Below are positions 9,347-23,037 of a stretch of 64,000 nucleotides of DNA, piece after piece (the first letter of the stretch is position 1; the number at the start of each line of letters is the position of its first letter). Made by a program: the position numbers and the translations under genes. The DNA comes from Cinclus cinclus (lineage: Eukaryota; Chordata; Aves; Passeriformes; Cinclidae), in NCBI RefSeq assembly GCF_963662255.1, contig NW_026912162.1, positions 97,001-161,000 on the forward strand, given 5' to 3'. The notes beneath the pieces were generated by a model that made no database searches, was not told the DNA's origin, and worked only from the letters and a program-made list of their open reading frames with translations.

Positions 9347-12343
9347 GTCCTCCGTGGTGTCATAATGGTTCCTTGTTTCTATTGGGCCCCGTGCTGTCAC
9401 AATTCATCCCTGGCCCTTTTACGCCCCCTGGTGTCAAATGGGATCCTGGGATTATTAGCCTCCATTGGGTCACAATGGATCCTTGCTTCTCTTAACGCCT
9501 GTGCTGTCACAATGCATCCCATGCCCTTTTAGGCCACTTGATGTCACAATGAATCATTTGATTCTTGGCCTCCACGGTGGCATAATAGATCCTTGCTTCT
9601 ATTGGTCCCCGTGCTGTAACAATCCATCCCTGGCCCTTTTTATACCCCCTGGTGACTCAGGGGATCATTAGATTGTTAGCCTGCATTGGGTCACAATGGT
9701 TCCTTGCTTCTCTTAACCTCTGTGGTGTCACAATGCATTCCAAGCCCTTTTAGGCCACTTGGTCTTACAATGAACCACTTGATTCTTGGCCTTCATGGTG
9801 TCATAATGGTTCCTTGCTTCTATAGCTCCCCATGCTGTCAGAGTTCATCCGTGGTCCTTTTCCGCCCCCTGGTGTCAAAAGGGATTCTTAGATTGTCAGC
9901 CTGCATTGGGTCACAATGGTTCCTGGGTTCTCTTAACCCCTGTGGTGTCACAATGCATCCCATGCCCTCTTAGGCCACTTGATGTCACAATGAATCATTT
10001 GATTCTTGGCCTCCATGGTGGCATAATTGTACCAGGTTTTACTGGGGCCCCATGCTTTCACAAATCATCCCTGCCCCTTTTAGGCCCATTGGTGCCACAA
10101 GGGATCGTTAGATTGTTAGCCTGCATTGGGTCACAATGATTCTTTGCTTCTCTTAACCTCTGTGGTGTCACAATGCATTCCATGCCATTTTAGGCCACTT
10201 GATGTCACAATGAATCATTTGCTTCTTGGCCTTCATGGTGTCATAATGGTTCCTTGTTTCTCTTGGGCCCCATGCTGTCACAATTCATCCCTGGCCCTTT
10301 TACGCCCCCTGGTGTCAAATGGGATCCTGGGATTATTAGCCTCCATTGGGTCACAATGGATCCTTGCATCTCTTAACCCCTGTGGTGTCACAATGCATCC
10401 CATGCCCTTTTAGGCCACTTGATGTCACAATGAATCATTTGATTCTTGGCCTCCACGGTGGCTTAATAGATCCTTGCTTCTATTGGTCCCCGTGCTGTAA
10501 CAATCCATCCCTGGCCCTTTTTATACCCCCTGGTGCCACAAGGGATCATTAGATTGTTAGCCTGCATTGGGTCACAATGGTTCCTTGCTTCTCTTAACCT
10601 CTGTGGTGTCACAATGCATCCCATGCCCTTTTAGGCCACTTGATGTCACAATGAACCATTTGATTCTTCTCCTTCATGGTGTCATAATGGTTCCTTGCTT
10701 CCCTAGGTCCCCATGCTGTCAGAGTCCATCCGTGGCCCTTTTGCGCCCCCTGGTGTCACAAGGGATTCTTAGATTGTTAGCCTGCATTGGGTCACAATGG
10801 TTCCTTGCTTCTCTTAACCCCTGTGCTGTCACAATGCATCCCATGCCCTTTTAGGCCACTTGATGTCACAATGAATTATTTGATTCTTGGCCTCCATGGT
10901 GGCATAATAGATCCTTGCTTCTATTGGTCCCCGTGCTGTAACAATCGATCCCTGCAACTTTTAGGCCCATTGGTGTCACTAGGGATCATTAGATTGTTAG
11001 CCTGCAATGGGTCACAATGGTTCCTTGCTTCTCTTAACCTCTGTGGTGTCACAATGCATCCCATGCCCTTTTAGGCCACTTGATGTCACAATGAATCATT
11101 TGATTCTTGGCCTCCATGGTGTCATAATGGTTCCTTTTTTCTATTGGGCCCCATGCTGTAACAATCCATCCCTGGCCCTTTTTATACCCCCTGGTGCCAC
11201 AAGGGATCATTAGATTGTTAGCCTGCATTGGGTCACAATGGTTCCTTGCTTCTCTTAACCTCTGTGCTGTCACAATGCATTCCAAGCCCTTTTAGGCCAC
11301 TTGGTCTTACAATGAACCATTTGATTCTTGGCCTTCATGGTGTCATAATGGTTCCTTGCTTCTATAGGTCCCCATGCTGTCAGAGTCCATCCGTGGCCCT
11401 TTTGCGCCCCCTGGTGTCACAAGGGATTCTTAGATTGTTAGCCTGCATTGGGTCACAATGGTTCCTTGGTTCTCTTAACTCCTGTGGTGTCACAATGCAT
11501 CCCATGCCCTTTTAGGCCACTTGATGTCACAATGAATCATTTGATTCTTGGCCTCCATGGTGGCGTAATTGTACCAGGTTTTCATTGGGCCCCCTGCTTT
11601 CACAATACATCCCTGCACCTTTTAGGCCCATTGGTGTCAAAAGGGATTATTAGATTGTTAGCCTCCATTGGGTCACAATGGATCCTTGCCTCTCTTAACC
11701 CCTGTGCTGTCACAATGCATCCCATGCCCTTTTAGGCCACTTGATGTCACAATGAATCATTTGATTCTTGGCCTCCACGGTGGCATAATAGATCCTTGCT
11801 TCTATTGGTCCCCGTGCTGTAACAATCCATCCCTGGCCCTTTTTATACCCCCTGGTGCCACAAGGGATCATTAGATTGTTAGCCTGCATTGGGTCACAAT
11901 GGTTCCTTGCTTCTCTTAACCTCTGTGGTGTCACAATGCATTCCAAGCCCTTTTAGGCCACTTGGTCTTACAATGAACCATTTGATTCTTGGCCTTCATG
12001 GTGTCATAATAGTTCCTGGCTTCTATCGCTCCCCATGCTGTCAGAGTTCATCCATGGTCCTTTTGCGCCCCCTGGTGTCAAAAGGGATTCTTAGATTGTT
12101 AGCCTACATTGGGTCACAATGGTTCCTTGCTTCTCTTAACCCCTGTGGTGTCACAATGCATCCCATGCCCTTTTAGGCCACTTGATGTAACAATGAATCA
12201 TTTGATTCTTGTCCTCCATGGTGGCATAATTGTACCAGGTTTTACTGGGGCCCCATGCTTTCACAAATCATCCCTGCCCCTTTTAGGCCCATTGGTGTCA
12301 CAAGGGATCATTAGATTGTTAGCCTGCATTGGGTCACAATGGA
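9347..12343 (+). repeat. Mixed monomers between duplication A and the central region
   Basis: About 13-14 monomers in the order 5 (tail), 2, 3, 4b, 5, 2, 3, 1, hybrid, 3, 4, 2, 3, 4b, where 4b is the TTTTACTGGGG form of class 4. No long internal duplication was found by eye. The class 2 monomer near 9,650 ends with the unusual GGTGACTCAGGGG. The class 4b monomer near 12,200 is the last of its kind; it does not occur to the right. Confidence 0.75.
11011..11231 (+). repeat. Hybrid monomer, class 5 front and class 2 back
   Basis: Unit 4 is class 5 (GGTTCCTTTTTTCTATTGGG), and unit 5 starts GTAACAATCC and runs into TTTTTATACCCCC as in class 2. The switch lies inside CCCCATGCTGT. It is similar in type to the monomer at 879-1,099 but with a different breakpoint, so the two probably arose independently. 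Confidence 0.75.
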
Positions 12344-15300
12344 TCCTTGCTTCTCTTAACCCCTGTGGTGTCACAATGCATCCCATGCCCTTTTAGGCCA
12401 CTTGATGTCACAATGAATCATTTGATTCTTGGCCTCCACGGTGGCATAATAGATCCTTGCTTCTATTGGTCCCCGTGCTGTAACAATCCATCCCTGGCCC
12501 TTTTTATACCCCCTGGTGCCACAAGGGATCATTAGATTTTTAGCCTGCATTGGGTCACAATGGTTCCTTGCTTCTCTTAACCTCTGTGCTGTCACAATGC
12601 ATTCCAAGCCCTTTTAGGCCACTTGGTCTTACAATGAACCATTTGATTCTTGGCCTTCATGGTGTCATAATTGTCCCTGGCTTCTATAGGTCCCCATGCT
12701 GTCAGAGTTCATCCGTGGTCCTTTTCCGCCCCCTGGTGTCAAAAGGGATTCTTAGATTGTTAGCCTACATTGGGTCACAATGGTTCCTTGCTTCTCTTAA
12801 CCCCTGTGGTGTCACAATGCATCCCATGCCCTTTTAGGCCACTTGATGTCACAATGAATCATTTGATTCTTGGCCTCCATGGTGGCGTAATTGTACCAGG
12901 TTTTCATTGGGCCCCATACTTTCACAATACATCCCTGCCCCTTTTAGGCCCATTGGTGTCAAAAGGGATCATTAGATTGTTAGCCTACATTGGGTCAAAA
13001 TGGATCCTTGCTTCTCTTAACCTCTGTGGTGTCACAATGCATCCCATGCCCTTTTAGGCCACTTGATGTCACAATGAATCATTTGATTCTTGGCCTCCAC
13101 GGTGGCATAATAGATCCTTGCTTCCATTGGTCCCCGTGCTGTAACAATCCATCCCTGGCCCTTTTTATACCCCCTGGTGCCACAAGGGATCATTAGATTG
13201 TTAGCCTGCATTGGGTCACAATGGTTCCTTGCTTCTCTTAACCTCTGTGCTGTCACAATGCATCCCATGCCCTTTTAGGCCACTTGATGTCACAATGAAT
13301 CATTTGATTCTTGGCCTCCATGGTGGCATAATAGATCCTTGCTTCTATTGGTCCCCGTGTTGTAACAATTCATCCCTGGCCCTTTTAGGCCCATTGGTGT
13401 CACAAGGGATCATTAGATTGTTAGCCTGCATTGGGTCACAATGTTTCCTTGCTTCTCTTAACCTCTGTGCTGTCACAATGCATCCCATGCCCTTTTAGGC
13501 CACTTGATGTCACAATGAATCATTTGATTCTTGGCCTCCATGGTGGCATTATAGATCCTTGCTTCTATTGGTCCCCGTGCTGTAACAATCCATCCCTGGC
13601 CCTTTTTATACCCCCTGGTGCCACAAGGGATCATTAGATTGTTAGCCTGCATTGGGTCACAATGGTTCCTAGCTTCTCTTAACCTCTGTGGTGTCACAAT
13701 GCATTCCAAGCCCTTTTAGGCCACTTGATGTCACAATGAATTATTTGATTCTTGGCCTTCACGGTGTCATAATGGTTCCTTGCTTCTATAGCTCCCCATG
13801 CTGTCAGAGTCCATCCGTGGCCCTTTTGCGCCCCCTGGTGTCACAAGGGATTCTTAGATTGTTAGCCTGCATTGGGTCACAATGGTTCCTTGCTTCTCTT
13901 CACCTCTGTGCTGTCACAATGCATCCCATGCCCTTTTAGGCCACTTGTTGTCACAATGAATCATTTGATTCTTGGCCTTCATGGTGTCATAGTTGCTCCT
14001 GGCTTCTATAGCTCCCCATGCTGTCAGAGTTCATCCATGGTCCTTTTGCGCCCCCTGGTGTCAAAAGGGATTCTTAGATTGTTAGCCTACATTGGGTCAC
14101 AATGGTTCCTTGCTTCTCTTAACCCCTGTGGTGTCACAATGCATCCCATGCCCTTTTAGGCCACTTGATGTCACAATGAATCATTTGATTCTTGGCCTCC
14201 ATGGTGGCGTAATTGTACCAGGTTTTAATTGGGCCCCATGCTTTCACAATACATCCCTGCCCCTTTTAGGCCCATTGGTGTCAAAAGGGATCATTAGATT
14301 GTTAGCCTACATTGGGTCACAATGGATCCTTGCTTCTCTTAACGCCTGTGCTGTCACAATGCATCCCATGCCCTTTTAGGCCACTTGATGTCACAATGAA
14401 TTATTTGATTCTTGGCCTCCATGGTGGCATAATAGATCCTTGTTTCTATTGGTCCCCGTGCTGTAACAATTCATCCCTGCCCCTTTTAGGCCCATTGGTG
14501 TCACAAGGGATCATTAGATTGTTAGCCTGCATTGGGTCACAATGGTTCCTTGCTTCTCTTAACCTCTGTGGTGTCACAATGCATTCCAAGCCCTTTTAGG
14601 TCACTTGGTCTTACAATGAACCATTTGATTCTTGGCCTTCATGGTGTCATAATGGTTCCTTGCTTCTATAGCTCCCCATGCTGTCAGAGTTCATCCGTGG
14701 TCCTTTTGCGCCCCCTGGTGTCAAAAGGGATTCTTAGATTGTTAGCCTACCTTGGGTCACAATGGTTCCTTGCTTCTCTTAACCCCTGTGGTGTCACAAT
14801 GCATCCCATGCCCTTTTAGGCCACTTGTTGTCACAATGAATCATTTGATTCTTGGCCTCCATGGTGGCGTAATTGTACCAGGTTTTAATTGGGCCCCATA
14901 CTTTCACAATACATCCCTGTCCCTTTTAGGCCCATTGGTGTCAAAAGGGATCATTAGATTGTTAGCCTACATTGGGTCACAATGGATCCTTGCTTCTCTT
15001 AACCTCTGTGGTGTCACAATGCATCCCATGCCCTTTTAGGCCACTTGATGTCACAATGAATCATTTGATTCTTGGCCTCCACGGTGGCATAATAGATCCT
15101 TGATTCCATTGGTCCCCGTGCTGTAACAATCCATCCCTGGCCCTTTTTATACCCCCTGGTGCCACAAGGGATCATTAGATTGTTAGCCTGCATTGGGTCA
15201 CAATGGTTCCTTGCTTCTCTTAACCTCTGTGCTGTCACAATGCATCCCATGCCCTTTTAGGCCACTTGATGTCACAATGAATCATTTGATTCTTGGCCTC

Positions 15301-16077
15301 CATGGTGGCATAATAGATCCTTGCTTCTATTGGTCCCCGTGTTGTAACAATTCATCCCTGGCCCTTTTAGGCCCATTGGTGTCACAAGGGATCATTAGAT
15401 TGTTAGCCTGCATTGGGTCACAATGGTTCCTTGCTTCTCTTAACCTCTGTGGTGTCACAATGCATCCCATGCCCTTTTAGGCCACTTGATGTCACAATGA
15501 ATCATTTGATTCTTGGCCTCCATGGTGGCATAATAGATCCTTGCTTCTATTGGTCCCCGTGCTGTAACAATCCATCCCTGGCCCTTTTTATACCCCCCGG
15601 TGCCACAAGGGATCATTAGATTGTTAGCCTGCATTGGGTCACAATGGTTCCTTGCTTCTCTTAACCTCTGTGCTGTCACAATGCATTCCAAGCCCTTTTA
15701 GGCCACTTGATGTCACAATGAACCATTTGATTCTTGGCCTTCATGGTGTCATAATGGTTCCTTGCTTCTATAGGTCCCCATGGTGTCAGAGTCCATCCGT
15801 GGCCCTTTTGCGCCCCCTGGTGTCACAAGGGATTCTTAGATTGTTAGCCTGCATTGGGTCACAATGGTTCCTTGGTTCTCTTAACTCCTGTGGTGTCACA
15901 ATGCATCCCATGCCCTTTTAGGCCACTTGATGTCACAATGAATCATTTGATTCTTGGCCTCCATGGTGGCTTAATTGTACCAGGTTTTCATTGGGCCCCA
16001 TGCTTTCACAATACATCCCTGCCCCTTTTAGGCCCATTGGTGTCAAAAGGGATTATTAGATTGTTAGCCTCCATTGG

Positions 16078-16298
16078 GTCACTATGAATCCTTGCCTCTC
16101 TTAACCCCTGTGCTGTCACAATGCATCCCATGCCCTTTTAGGCCACTTGATGTCACAATGAATCATTTGATTCTTGGCCTCCACGGTGGCATAATAGATC
16201 CTTGCTTCTATTGGTCCCCGTGCTGTAACAATCCATCCCTGGCCCTTTTTATACCCCCTGGTGCCACAAGGGATCATTAGATTGTTAGCCTGCATTGG
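16078..16298 (+). repeat. Marker monomer: class 2 with GTCACTATGAATCC in unit 1
   Basis: An otherwise ordinary class 2 monomer whose first unit reads GTCACTATGAATCC instead of GTCACAATGGATCC. I find the same marker monomer at 11 places, near 16,078, 19,164, 20,266, 24,674, 25,776, 33,486, 36,792, 42,299, 46,264, 50,229 and 53,313. The spacings are whole numbers of monomers (14, 5, 20, 5, 35, 15, 25, 18, 18 and 14), so they trace copies of one ancestral monomer spread by duplication. Confidence 0.85.
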
Positions 16299-16518
16299 GT
16301 CACAATGATTCCTTGCTTCTCTTAACCTCTGTGGTGTCACAATGCATCCCATGCCCTTTTAGGCCACTTGATGTCACAATGAATCATTTGATTCTTGGCC
16401 TCCATGGTGTCATAGTGCTTCCTTGTTTCTGTTGGGCTCCATGCTGTCACAATTCATCCCTGGACCTTTTACGCCCCCTGGTGTCAAATGGGATTCTTAG
16501 ATTGTTAGCCTCCATTGG
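16299..16518 (+). repeat. Class 5 subtype monomer (GTCATAGTGCTTCC)
   Basis: Directly follows the marker monomer. Unit 4 reads GTCATAGTGCTTCC then GTTTCTGTTGGGCTCC, and unit 6 ends GGATTCTTAG rather than GGATCCTGGG. Unit 1 carries GATTCC. The pair (marker monomer then this subtype) is kept together in every long duplicate I followed, so it is a useful two-monomer tag for the central part of the array. Confidence 0.83.
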
Positions 16519-18061
16519 GTCACAATGGATCCTTGCTTCTCTTAACCCCTGTGCTGTCACAATGCATCCCATGCCCTTTTAGGCCACTTGATGTCACAAT
16601 GAATTATTTGATTCTTGGCCTCCATGGTGGCATAATAGATCCTTGCTTCTATTGGTCCCCGTGCTGTAACAATCCATCCCTGGCCGTTTTAGGCCCATTG
16701 GTGTCACTAGGGATCATTAGATTGTTAGCCTGAATTGGGTCACAATGGTTCCTTGCTTCTCTTAACCTCTGTGGTGTCACAATGCATCCCATGCCCTTTT
16801 AGGCCACTTGATGTCACAATGAATCATTTGATTCTTGGCCTCCATGGTGGCATAATGGTTCCTTGTTTCTATTGGGCCCCATGCTGTCACAATTCATCAC
16901 TGGCCCTTTTAATACCCCCTGGTGCCACAAGGGATCATTAGATTGTTAGCCTGCATTGGGTCACAATGGTTCCTTGCTTCTCTTAACCCCTGTGGTGTCA
17001 CAATGCATCCCATGCCCTTTTAGGCCACTTGATGTCACAATGAATCATTTGATTCTTGGCCTCCATGGTGGCGTAATTGTACCAGGTTTTAATTGGGCCC
17101 CATACTTTCACAATACATCCCTGCCCCTTTTAGGCCCATTGGTGTCAAAAGGGATCATTAGATTGTTAGCCTGCATTGGGTCACAATGGTTCCTTGCTTC
17201 TCTTAACCTCTGTGGTGTCACAATGCATCCCATGCCCTTTTAGGCCACTTGATGTCACAATGAATCATTTGATTCTTGGCCTCCACGGTGGCATAATAGA
17301 TCCTTGTTTCCATTGGTCCCCGTGCTGTAACAATCCATCCCTGGCCCTTTTTATACCCCCTGGTGCCACAAGGGATCATTAGATTGTTAGCCTGCATTGG
17401 GTCACAATGGTTCCTTAGTTCTCTTAACTCCTGTGGTGTCACAATGCATCCCATGCCCTTTTAGGCCACTTGATGTCACAATGAATCATTTGATTCTTGG
17501 CCTCCATGGTGGCGTAATTGTACCAGGTTTTCATTGGGCCCCATGCTTTCACAATACATCCCTGCCCCTTTTAGGCCCATTGGTGTCAAAAGGGATTATT
17601 AGATTGTTAGCCTCCATTGGGTCACAATGGATCCTTGCCTCTCTTAACCCCTGTGCTGTCACAATGCATCCCATGCCCTTTTAGGCCACTTGATGTCACA
17701 ATGAATCATTTGATTCTTGGCCTCCACGGTGGCATAATAGATCCTTGCTTCTATTGGTCCCCGTGCTGTAACAATCCATCCCTGGCCCTTTTTATACCCC
17801 CTAGTGCCACAAGGGATTCTTAGATTGTTAGCATGCATTGGGTCACAATGGTTCCTTGCTTCTCTTAACCTCTATGGTGTCACAATGCATTCCAAGCCCT
17901 TTTAGGCCACTTGGTCTTACAATGAACCATTTGATTCTTGGCCTTCATGGTGTCGTAGTTGCTCCTGGCTTCTATAGCTCCCCATGCTGTCAGAGTTCAT
18001 CCATGGTCCTTTTGCGCCCCCTGGTGTCAAAAGGGATTCTTAGATTGTTAGCCTACATTGG

Positions 18062-18281
18062 GTCACAATGGTTCCTTGCTTCTCTTAACCCCTGTGGTGT
18101 CACAATGCATCCCATGCCCTTTTAGGCCACTTGATGTCACAATGAATCATTTGATTCTTGGCCTCCATGGTGGCGTAATTGTACCAGGTTTTAATTGGGC
18201 CCCATGCTTTCACAATACATCCCTGCCCCTTTTAGGCCCATTGGTGTCAAAAGGGATCATTAAATTGTTAGCCTACATTGG
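18062..18281 (+). repeat. Representative class 4 monomer (220 bp)
   Basis: Unit 4 contains GCGTAATTGTACCAGG and unit 5 contains CTTTCACAATACATCC. Unit 6 often reads GTCAAAAGGGATCATT. It follows a class 3 monomer here, as it usually does. A subtype with TTTTACTGGGGCCCC and CACAAATCATCC occurs only in the first ~12.4 kb. Confidence 0.87.
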
Positions 18282-18972
18282 GTCACAATGGATCCTTGCT
18301 TCTCTTAACGCCTGTGCTGTCACAATGCATCCCATGCCCTTTTAGGCCACTTGATGTCACAATGAATCATTTGATTCTTGGCCTCCACGGTGGCATAATA
18401 GATCCTTGCTTCCATTGGTCCCCGTGCTGTAACAATCCATCCCTGGCCCTTTTTATACCCCCTGGTGCCACAAGGGATCATTAGATTGTTAGCCTGCATT
18501 GGGTCACAATGGTTCCTTGCTTCTCTTAACCTCTGTGCTGTCACAATGCATCCCATGCCCTTTTAGGCCACTTGATGTCACAATGAATCATTTGATTCTT
18601 GACCTCCATGGTGGGATAATAGATCCTTGCTTCTATTGGTCCCCGTGCTGTAACAATCCATCCCTGGCCCTTTTTATACCCCCCGGTGCCACAAGGGATC
18701 ATTAGATTGTTAGCCTGCATTGGGTCACAATGGTTCCTTGTTTCTCTTAACCTCTGTGCTGTCACAATGCATTCCAAGCCCTTTTAGGCCACTTGATGTC
18801 ACAATGAACCATTTGATTCTTGGCCTTCATGGTGTCATAATGGTTCCTTGCTTCCCTAGGTCCCCATGCTGTCAGAGTCCATCCGTGGCCCTTTTGCGCC
18901 CCCTGGTGTCACAAGGGATTCTTAGATTGTTAGCCTGCATTGGGTCACAATGGTTCCTTGGTTCTCTTAACT

Positions 18973-21278
18973 CCTGTGGTGTCACAATGCATCCCATGCC
19001 CTTTTAGGCCACTTGATGTCACAATGAATCATTTGATTCTTGGCCTCCATGGTGGCGTAATTGTACCAGGTTTTCATTGGGCCCCATGCTTTCACAATAC
19101 ATCCCTGCCCCTTTTAGGCCCATTGGTGTCAAAAGGGATTATTAGATTGTTAGCCTCCATTGGGTCACTATGAATCCTTGCCTCTCTTAACCCCTGTGCT
19201 GTCACAATGCATCCCATGCCCTTTTAGGCCACTTGATGTCACAATGAATCATTTGATTCTTGGCCTCCACGGTGGCATAATAGATCCTTGCTTCTATTGG
19301 TCCCCGTGCTGTAACAATCCATCCCTGGCCCTTTTTATACCCCCTGGTGCCACAAGGGATCATTAGATTGTTAGCCTGCATTGGGTCACAATGATTCCTT
19401 GCTTCTCTTAACCTCTGTGGTGTCACAATGCATCCCATGCCCTTTTAGGCCACTTGATGTCACAATGAATCATTTGATTCTTGGCCTCCATGGTGTCATA
19501 GTGCTTCCTTGTTTCTGTTGGGCTCCATGCTGTCACAATTCATCCCTGGACCTTTTACGCCCCCTGGTGTCAAATGGGATTCTTAGATTGTTAGCCTACA
19601 TTGGGTCACAATGGATCCTTGCTTCTCTTAACCCCTGTGCTGTCACAATGCATCCCATGCCCTTTTAGGCCACTTGATGTCACAATGAATTATTTGATTC
19701 TTGGCCTCCATGGTGGCATAATAGATCCTTGCTTCTATTGGTCCCCGTGCTGTAACAATCCATCCCTGGCCGTTTTAGGCCCATTGGTGTCACAAGGGAT
19801 CATTAGATTGTTAGCCTGCATTGGGTCACAATGGTTCCTTGCTTCTCTTAACCTCTGTGGTGTCACAATGCATCCCATGCCCTTTTAGGCCACTTGATGT
19901 CACAATGAATCATTTGATTCTTGGCCTCCATGGTGGCATAATGGTTCCTTGTTTCTATTGGGCCCCATGCTGTCACAATTCATCCCTGGCCCTTTTAATA
20001 CCCCCTGGTGCCACAAGGGATCATTAGATTGTTAGCCTGCATTGGGTCACAATGGTTCCTTGCTTCTCTTAACCCCTGTGGTGTCACAATGCATCCCATG
20101 CCCTTTTAGGCCACTTGATGTCACAATGAATCATTTGATTCTTGGCCTCCATGGTGGCGTAATTGTACCAGGTTTTCATTGGGCCCCATGCTTTCACAAT
20201 ACATCCCTGCCCCTTTTAGGCCCATTGGTGTCAAAAGGGATTATTAGATTGTTAGCCTCCATTGGGTCACTATGAATCCTTGCCTCTCTTAACCCCTGTG
20301 CTGTCACAATGCATCCCATGCCCTTTTAGGCCACTTGATGTCACAATGAATCATTTGATTCTTGGCCTCCACGGTGGCATAATAGATCCTTGCTTCTATT
20401 GGTCCCCGTGCTGTAACAATCCATCCCTGGCCCTTTTTATACCCCCTGGTGCCACAAGGGATCATTAGATTGTTAGCCTGCATTGGGTCACAATGATTCC
20501 TTGCTTCTCTTAACCTCTGTGGTGTCACAATGCATCCCATGCCCTTTTAGGCCACTTGATGTCACAATGAATCATTTGATTCTTGGCCTCCATGGTGTCA
20601 TAGTGCTTCCTTGTTTCTGTTGGGCTCCATGCTGTCACAATTCATCCCTGGACCTTTTACGCCCCCTGGTGTCAAATGGGATTCTTAGATTGTTAGCCTC
20701 CATTGGGTCACAATGGATCCTTGCCTCTCTTAACCCCTGTGCTGTCACAATGCATCCCATGCCCTTTTAGGCCACTTGATGTCACAATGAATTATTTGAT
20801 TCCTGGCCTCCATGGTGGCATAATAGATCCTTGCTTCTATTGGTCCCCGTGCTGTAACAATCCATCCCTGGCCGTTTTAGGCCCATTGGTGTCACTAGGG
20901 ATCATTAGATTGTTAGCCTGCATTGGGTCACAATGGTTCCTTGCTTCTCTTAACCTCTGTGGTGTCACAATGCATCCCATGCCCTTTTAGGCCACTTGAT
21001 GTCACAATGAATCATTTGATTCTTGGCCTCCATGGTGGCATAATGGTTCCTTGTTTCTATTGGGCCCCATGCTGTCACAAATCATCCCTGGCCCTTTTAA
21101 TACCCCCTGGTGCCACAAGGGATCATTAGATTGTTAGCCTGCATTGGGTCACAATGGTTCCTTGCTTCTCTTAACCCCTGTGGTGTCACAATGCATCCCA
21201 TGCCCTTTTAGGCCACTTGATGTCACAATGAATCATTTGATTCTTGGCCTCCATGGTGGCGTAATTGTACCAGGTTTT
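18973..21278 (+). repeat. Nested five-monomer tandem duplication (1,102-bp period)
   Basis: 18,973-20,176 matches 20,075-21,278 at +1,102 bp. Each copy carries the marker monomer, the GTCATAGTGC class 5 subtype, a class 1 monomer with GGCCGTTTTAGG, a hybrid with TTTTAATACCCCC and a class 4 monomer. About five substitutions separate the copies, for example GTCACAAGGG against GTCACTAGGG and GATTCTTGG against GATTCCTGG. The whole feature is repeated at 24,483-26,788. Confidence 0.85.
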
Positions 21279-22006
21279 AATTGGGCCCCATACTTTCACA
21301 ATACATCCCTGCCCCTTTTAGGCCCATTGGTGTCAAAAGGGATCATTAGATTGTTAGCCTGCATTGGGTCACAATGGTTCCTTGCTTCTCTTAACCTCTG
21401 TCGTGTCACAATGCATCCCATGCCCTTTTAGGCCACTTGATGTCACAATGAATCATTTGATTCTTGGCCTCCACGGTGGCATAATAGATCCTTGTTTCCA
21501 TTGGTCCCCGTGCTGTAACAATCCATCCCTGGCCCTTTTTATACCCCCTGGTGCCACAAGGGATCATTAGATTGTTAGCCTGCATTGGGTCACAATGGTT
21601 CCTTGCTTCTCTTATCCTCTGTGCTGTCACAATGCATCCCATGCCCTTTTAGGCCACTTGATGTCTCAATGAATCATTTGATTCTTGGCCTCCATGGTGG
21701 CATAATAGATTCTTGCTTTTATTGGTCCCCGTGTTGTAACAATTCATCTCTGCCCCTTTTAGGCCCATTGGTGTCACAAGGGATCATTAGATTGTTAGCC
21801 TGCATTGGGTCACAATGATTCCTTGCTTCTCTTAACCCCTGTGGTGTCACAATGCATCCCATGCCCTTTTAGGCCACTTGATGTCACAATGAATCATTTG
21901 ATTCTTGGCCTCCATGGTGTCATAGTGCTTCCTTGTTTCTGTTGGGCTCCATGCTGTCACAATTCATCCCTGGACCTTTTACGCCCCCTGGTGTCAAATG
22001 GGATTC

Positions 22007-23037
22007 TTAGATTGTTAGCCTCCATTGGGTCACAATGGATCCTTGCCTCTCTTAACCCCTGTGCTGTCACAATGCATCCCATGCCCTTTTAGGCCACTTG
22101 ATGTCACAATGAATCATTTGATTCTTGGCCTCCACGGTGGCATAATAGATCCTTGTTTCCATTGGTCCCCGTGCTGTAACAATCCATCCCTGGCCCTTTT
22201 TATACCCCCTGGTGCCACAAGGGATCATTAGATTGTTAGCCTGCATTGGGTCACAATGGTTCCTTAGTTCTCTTAACTCCTGTGGTGTCACAATGCATCC
22301 CATGCCCTTTTAGGCCACTTGATGTCACAATGAATCATTTGATTCTTGGCCTCCATGGTGGCGTAATTGTACCAGGTTTTCATTGGGCCCCATGCTTTCA
22401 CAATACATCCCTGCCCCTTTTAGGCCCATTGGTGTCAAAAGGGATTATTAGATTGTTAGCCTCCATTGGGTCACAATGGATCCTTGCCTCTCTTAACCCC
22501 TGTGCTGTCACAATGCATCCCATGCCCTTTTAGGCCACTTGATGTCACAATGAATCATTTGATTCTTGGCCTCCACGGTGGCATAATAGATCCTTGTTTC
22601 CATTGGTCCCCGTGCTGTAACAATCCATCCCTGGCCCTTTTTATACCCCCTGGTGCCACAAGGGATCATTAGATTGTTAGCCTGCATTGGGTCACAATGG
22701 TTCCTTAGTTCTCTTAACTCCTGTGGTGTCACAATGCATCCCATGCCCTTTTAGGCCACTTGATGTCACAATGAATCATTTGATTCTTGGCCTCCATGGT
22801 GGCGTAATTGTACCAGGTTTTCATTGGGCCCCATGCTTTCACAATACATCCCTGCCCCTTTTAGGCCCATTGGTGTCAAAAGGGATTATTAGATTGTTAG
22901 CCTCCATTGGGTCACAATGGATCCTTGCCTCTCTTAACCCCTGTGCTGTCACAATGCATCCCATGCCCTTTTAGGCCACTTGATGTCACAATGAATCATT
23001 TGATTCTTGGCCTCCACGGTGGCATAATAGATCCTTG
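22007..23037 (+). repeat. Two-monomer tandem duplication (441-bp period)
   Basis: 22,007-22,596 is identical by eye to 22,448-23,037 at +441 bp. The unit is a class 2 monomer with CTTGTTTCCATTGG followed by a class 4 monomer with TTAGTTCTCTTAACTCC in unit 1. It sits at the join of the 24- and 25-monomer blocks, so it probably dates from the same exchange or a later slip at the join. Confidence 0.85.

Larger units (their letters stand above)
12344..18600 (+). repeat. Long duplication B, copy 1 (partner 17,408 bp downstream)
   Basis: About 6.26 kb (28 monomers) that recurs at 29,752-36,008 with a constant displacement of 17,408 bp. Shared rare variants include TTTTTAGCC in unit 6 near 12,538 and 29,946, GGTCAAAATGG near 12,995 and 30,403, GGCATTATAG near 13,546 and 30,954, and the CCTACCTTGG variant near 14,748 and 32,156. 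The left edge is in unit 1 at ~12,344 and the right edge is at 18,600, where GACCTCC here faces GGCCTCC in the partner. Confidence 0.86.
17216..22505 (+). repeat. 24-monomer tandem block, copy 1 (5,290 bp)
   Basis: First of two adjacent copies. From 17,216 to 18,600 the match is at +5,290 bp. From about 18,540 onward it is at +5,510 bp, because copy 2 has one extra class 1 monomer. The match runs to 22,155, where this copy has TGTTTCC and the other has TGCTTCT. Tags are TTAGTTCTCTTAACTCC near 17,415 and GTCGTAGTTGCTCC near 17,953. Confidence 0.84.
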
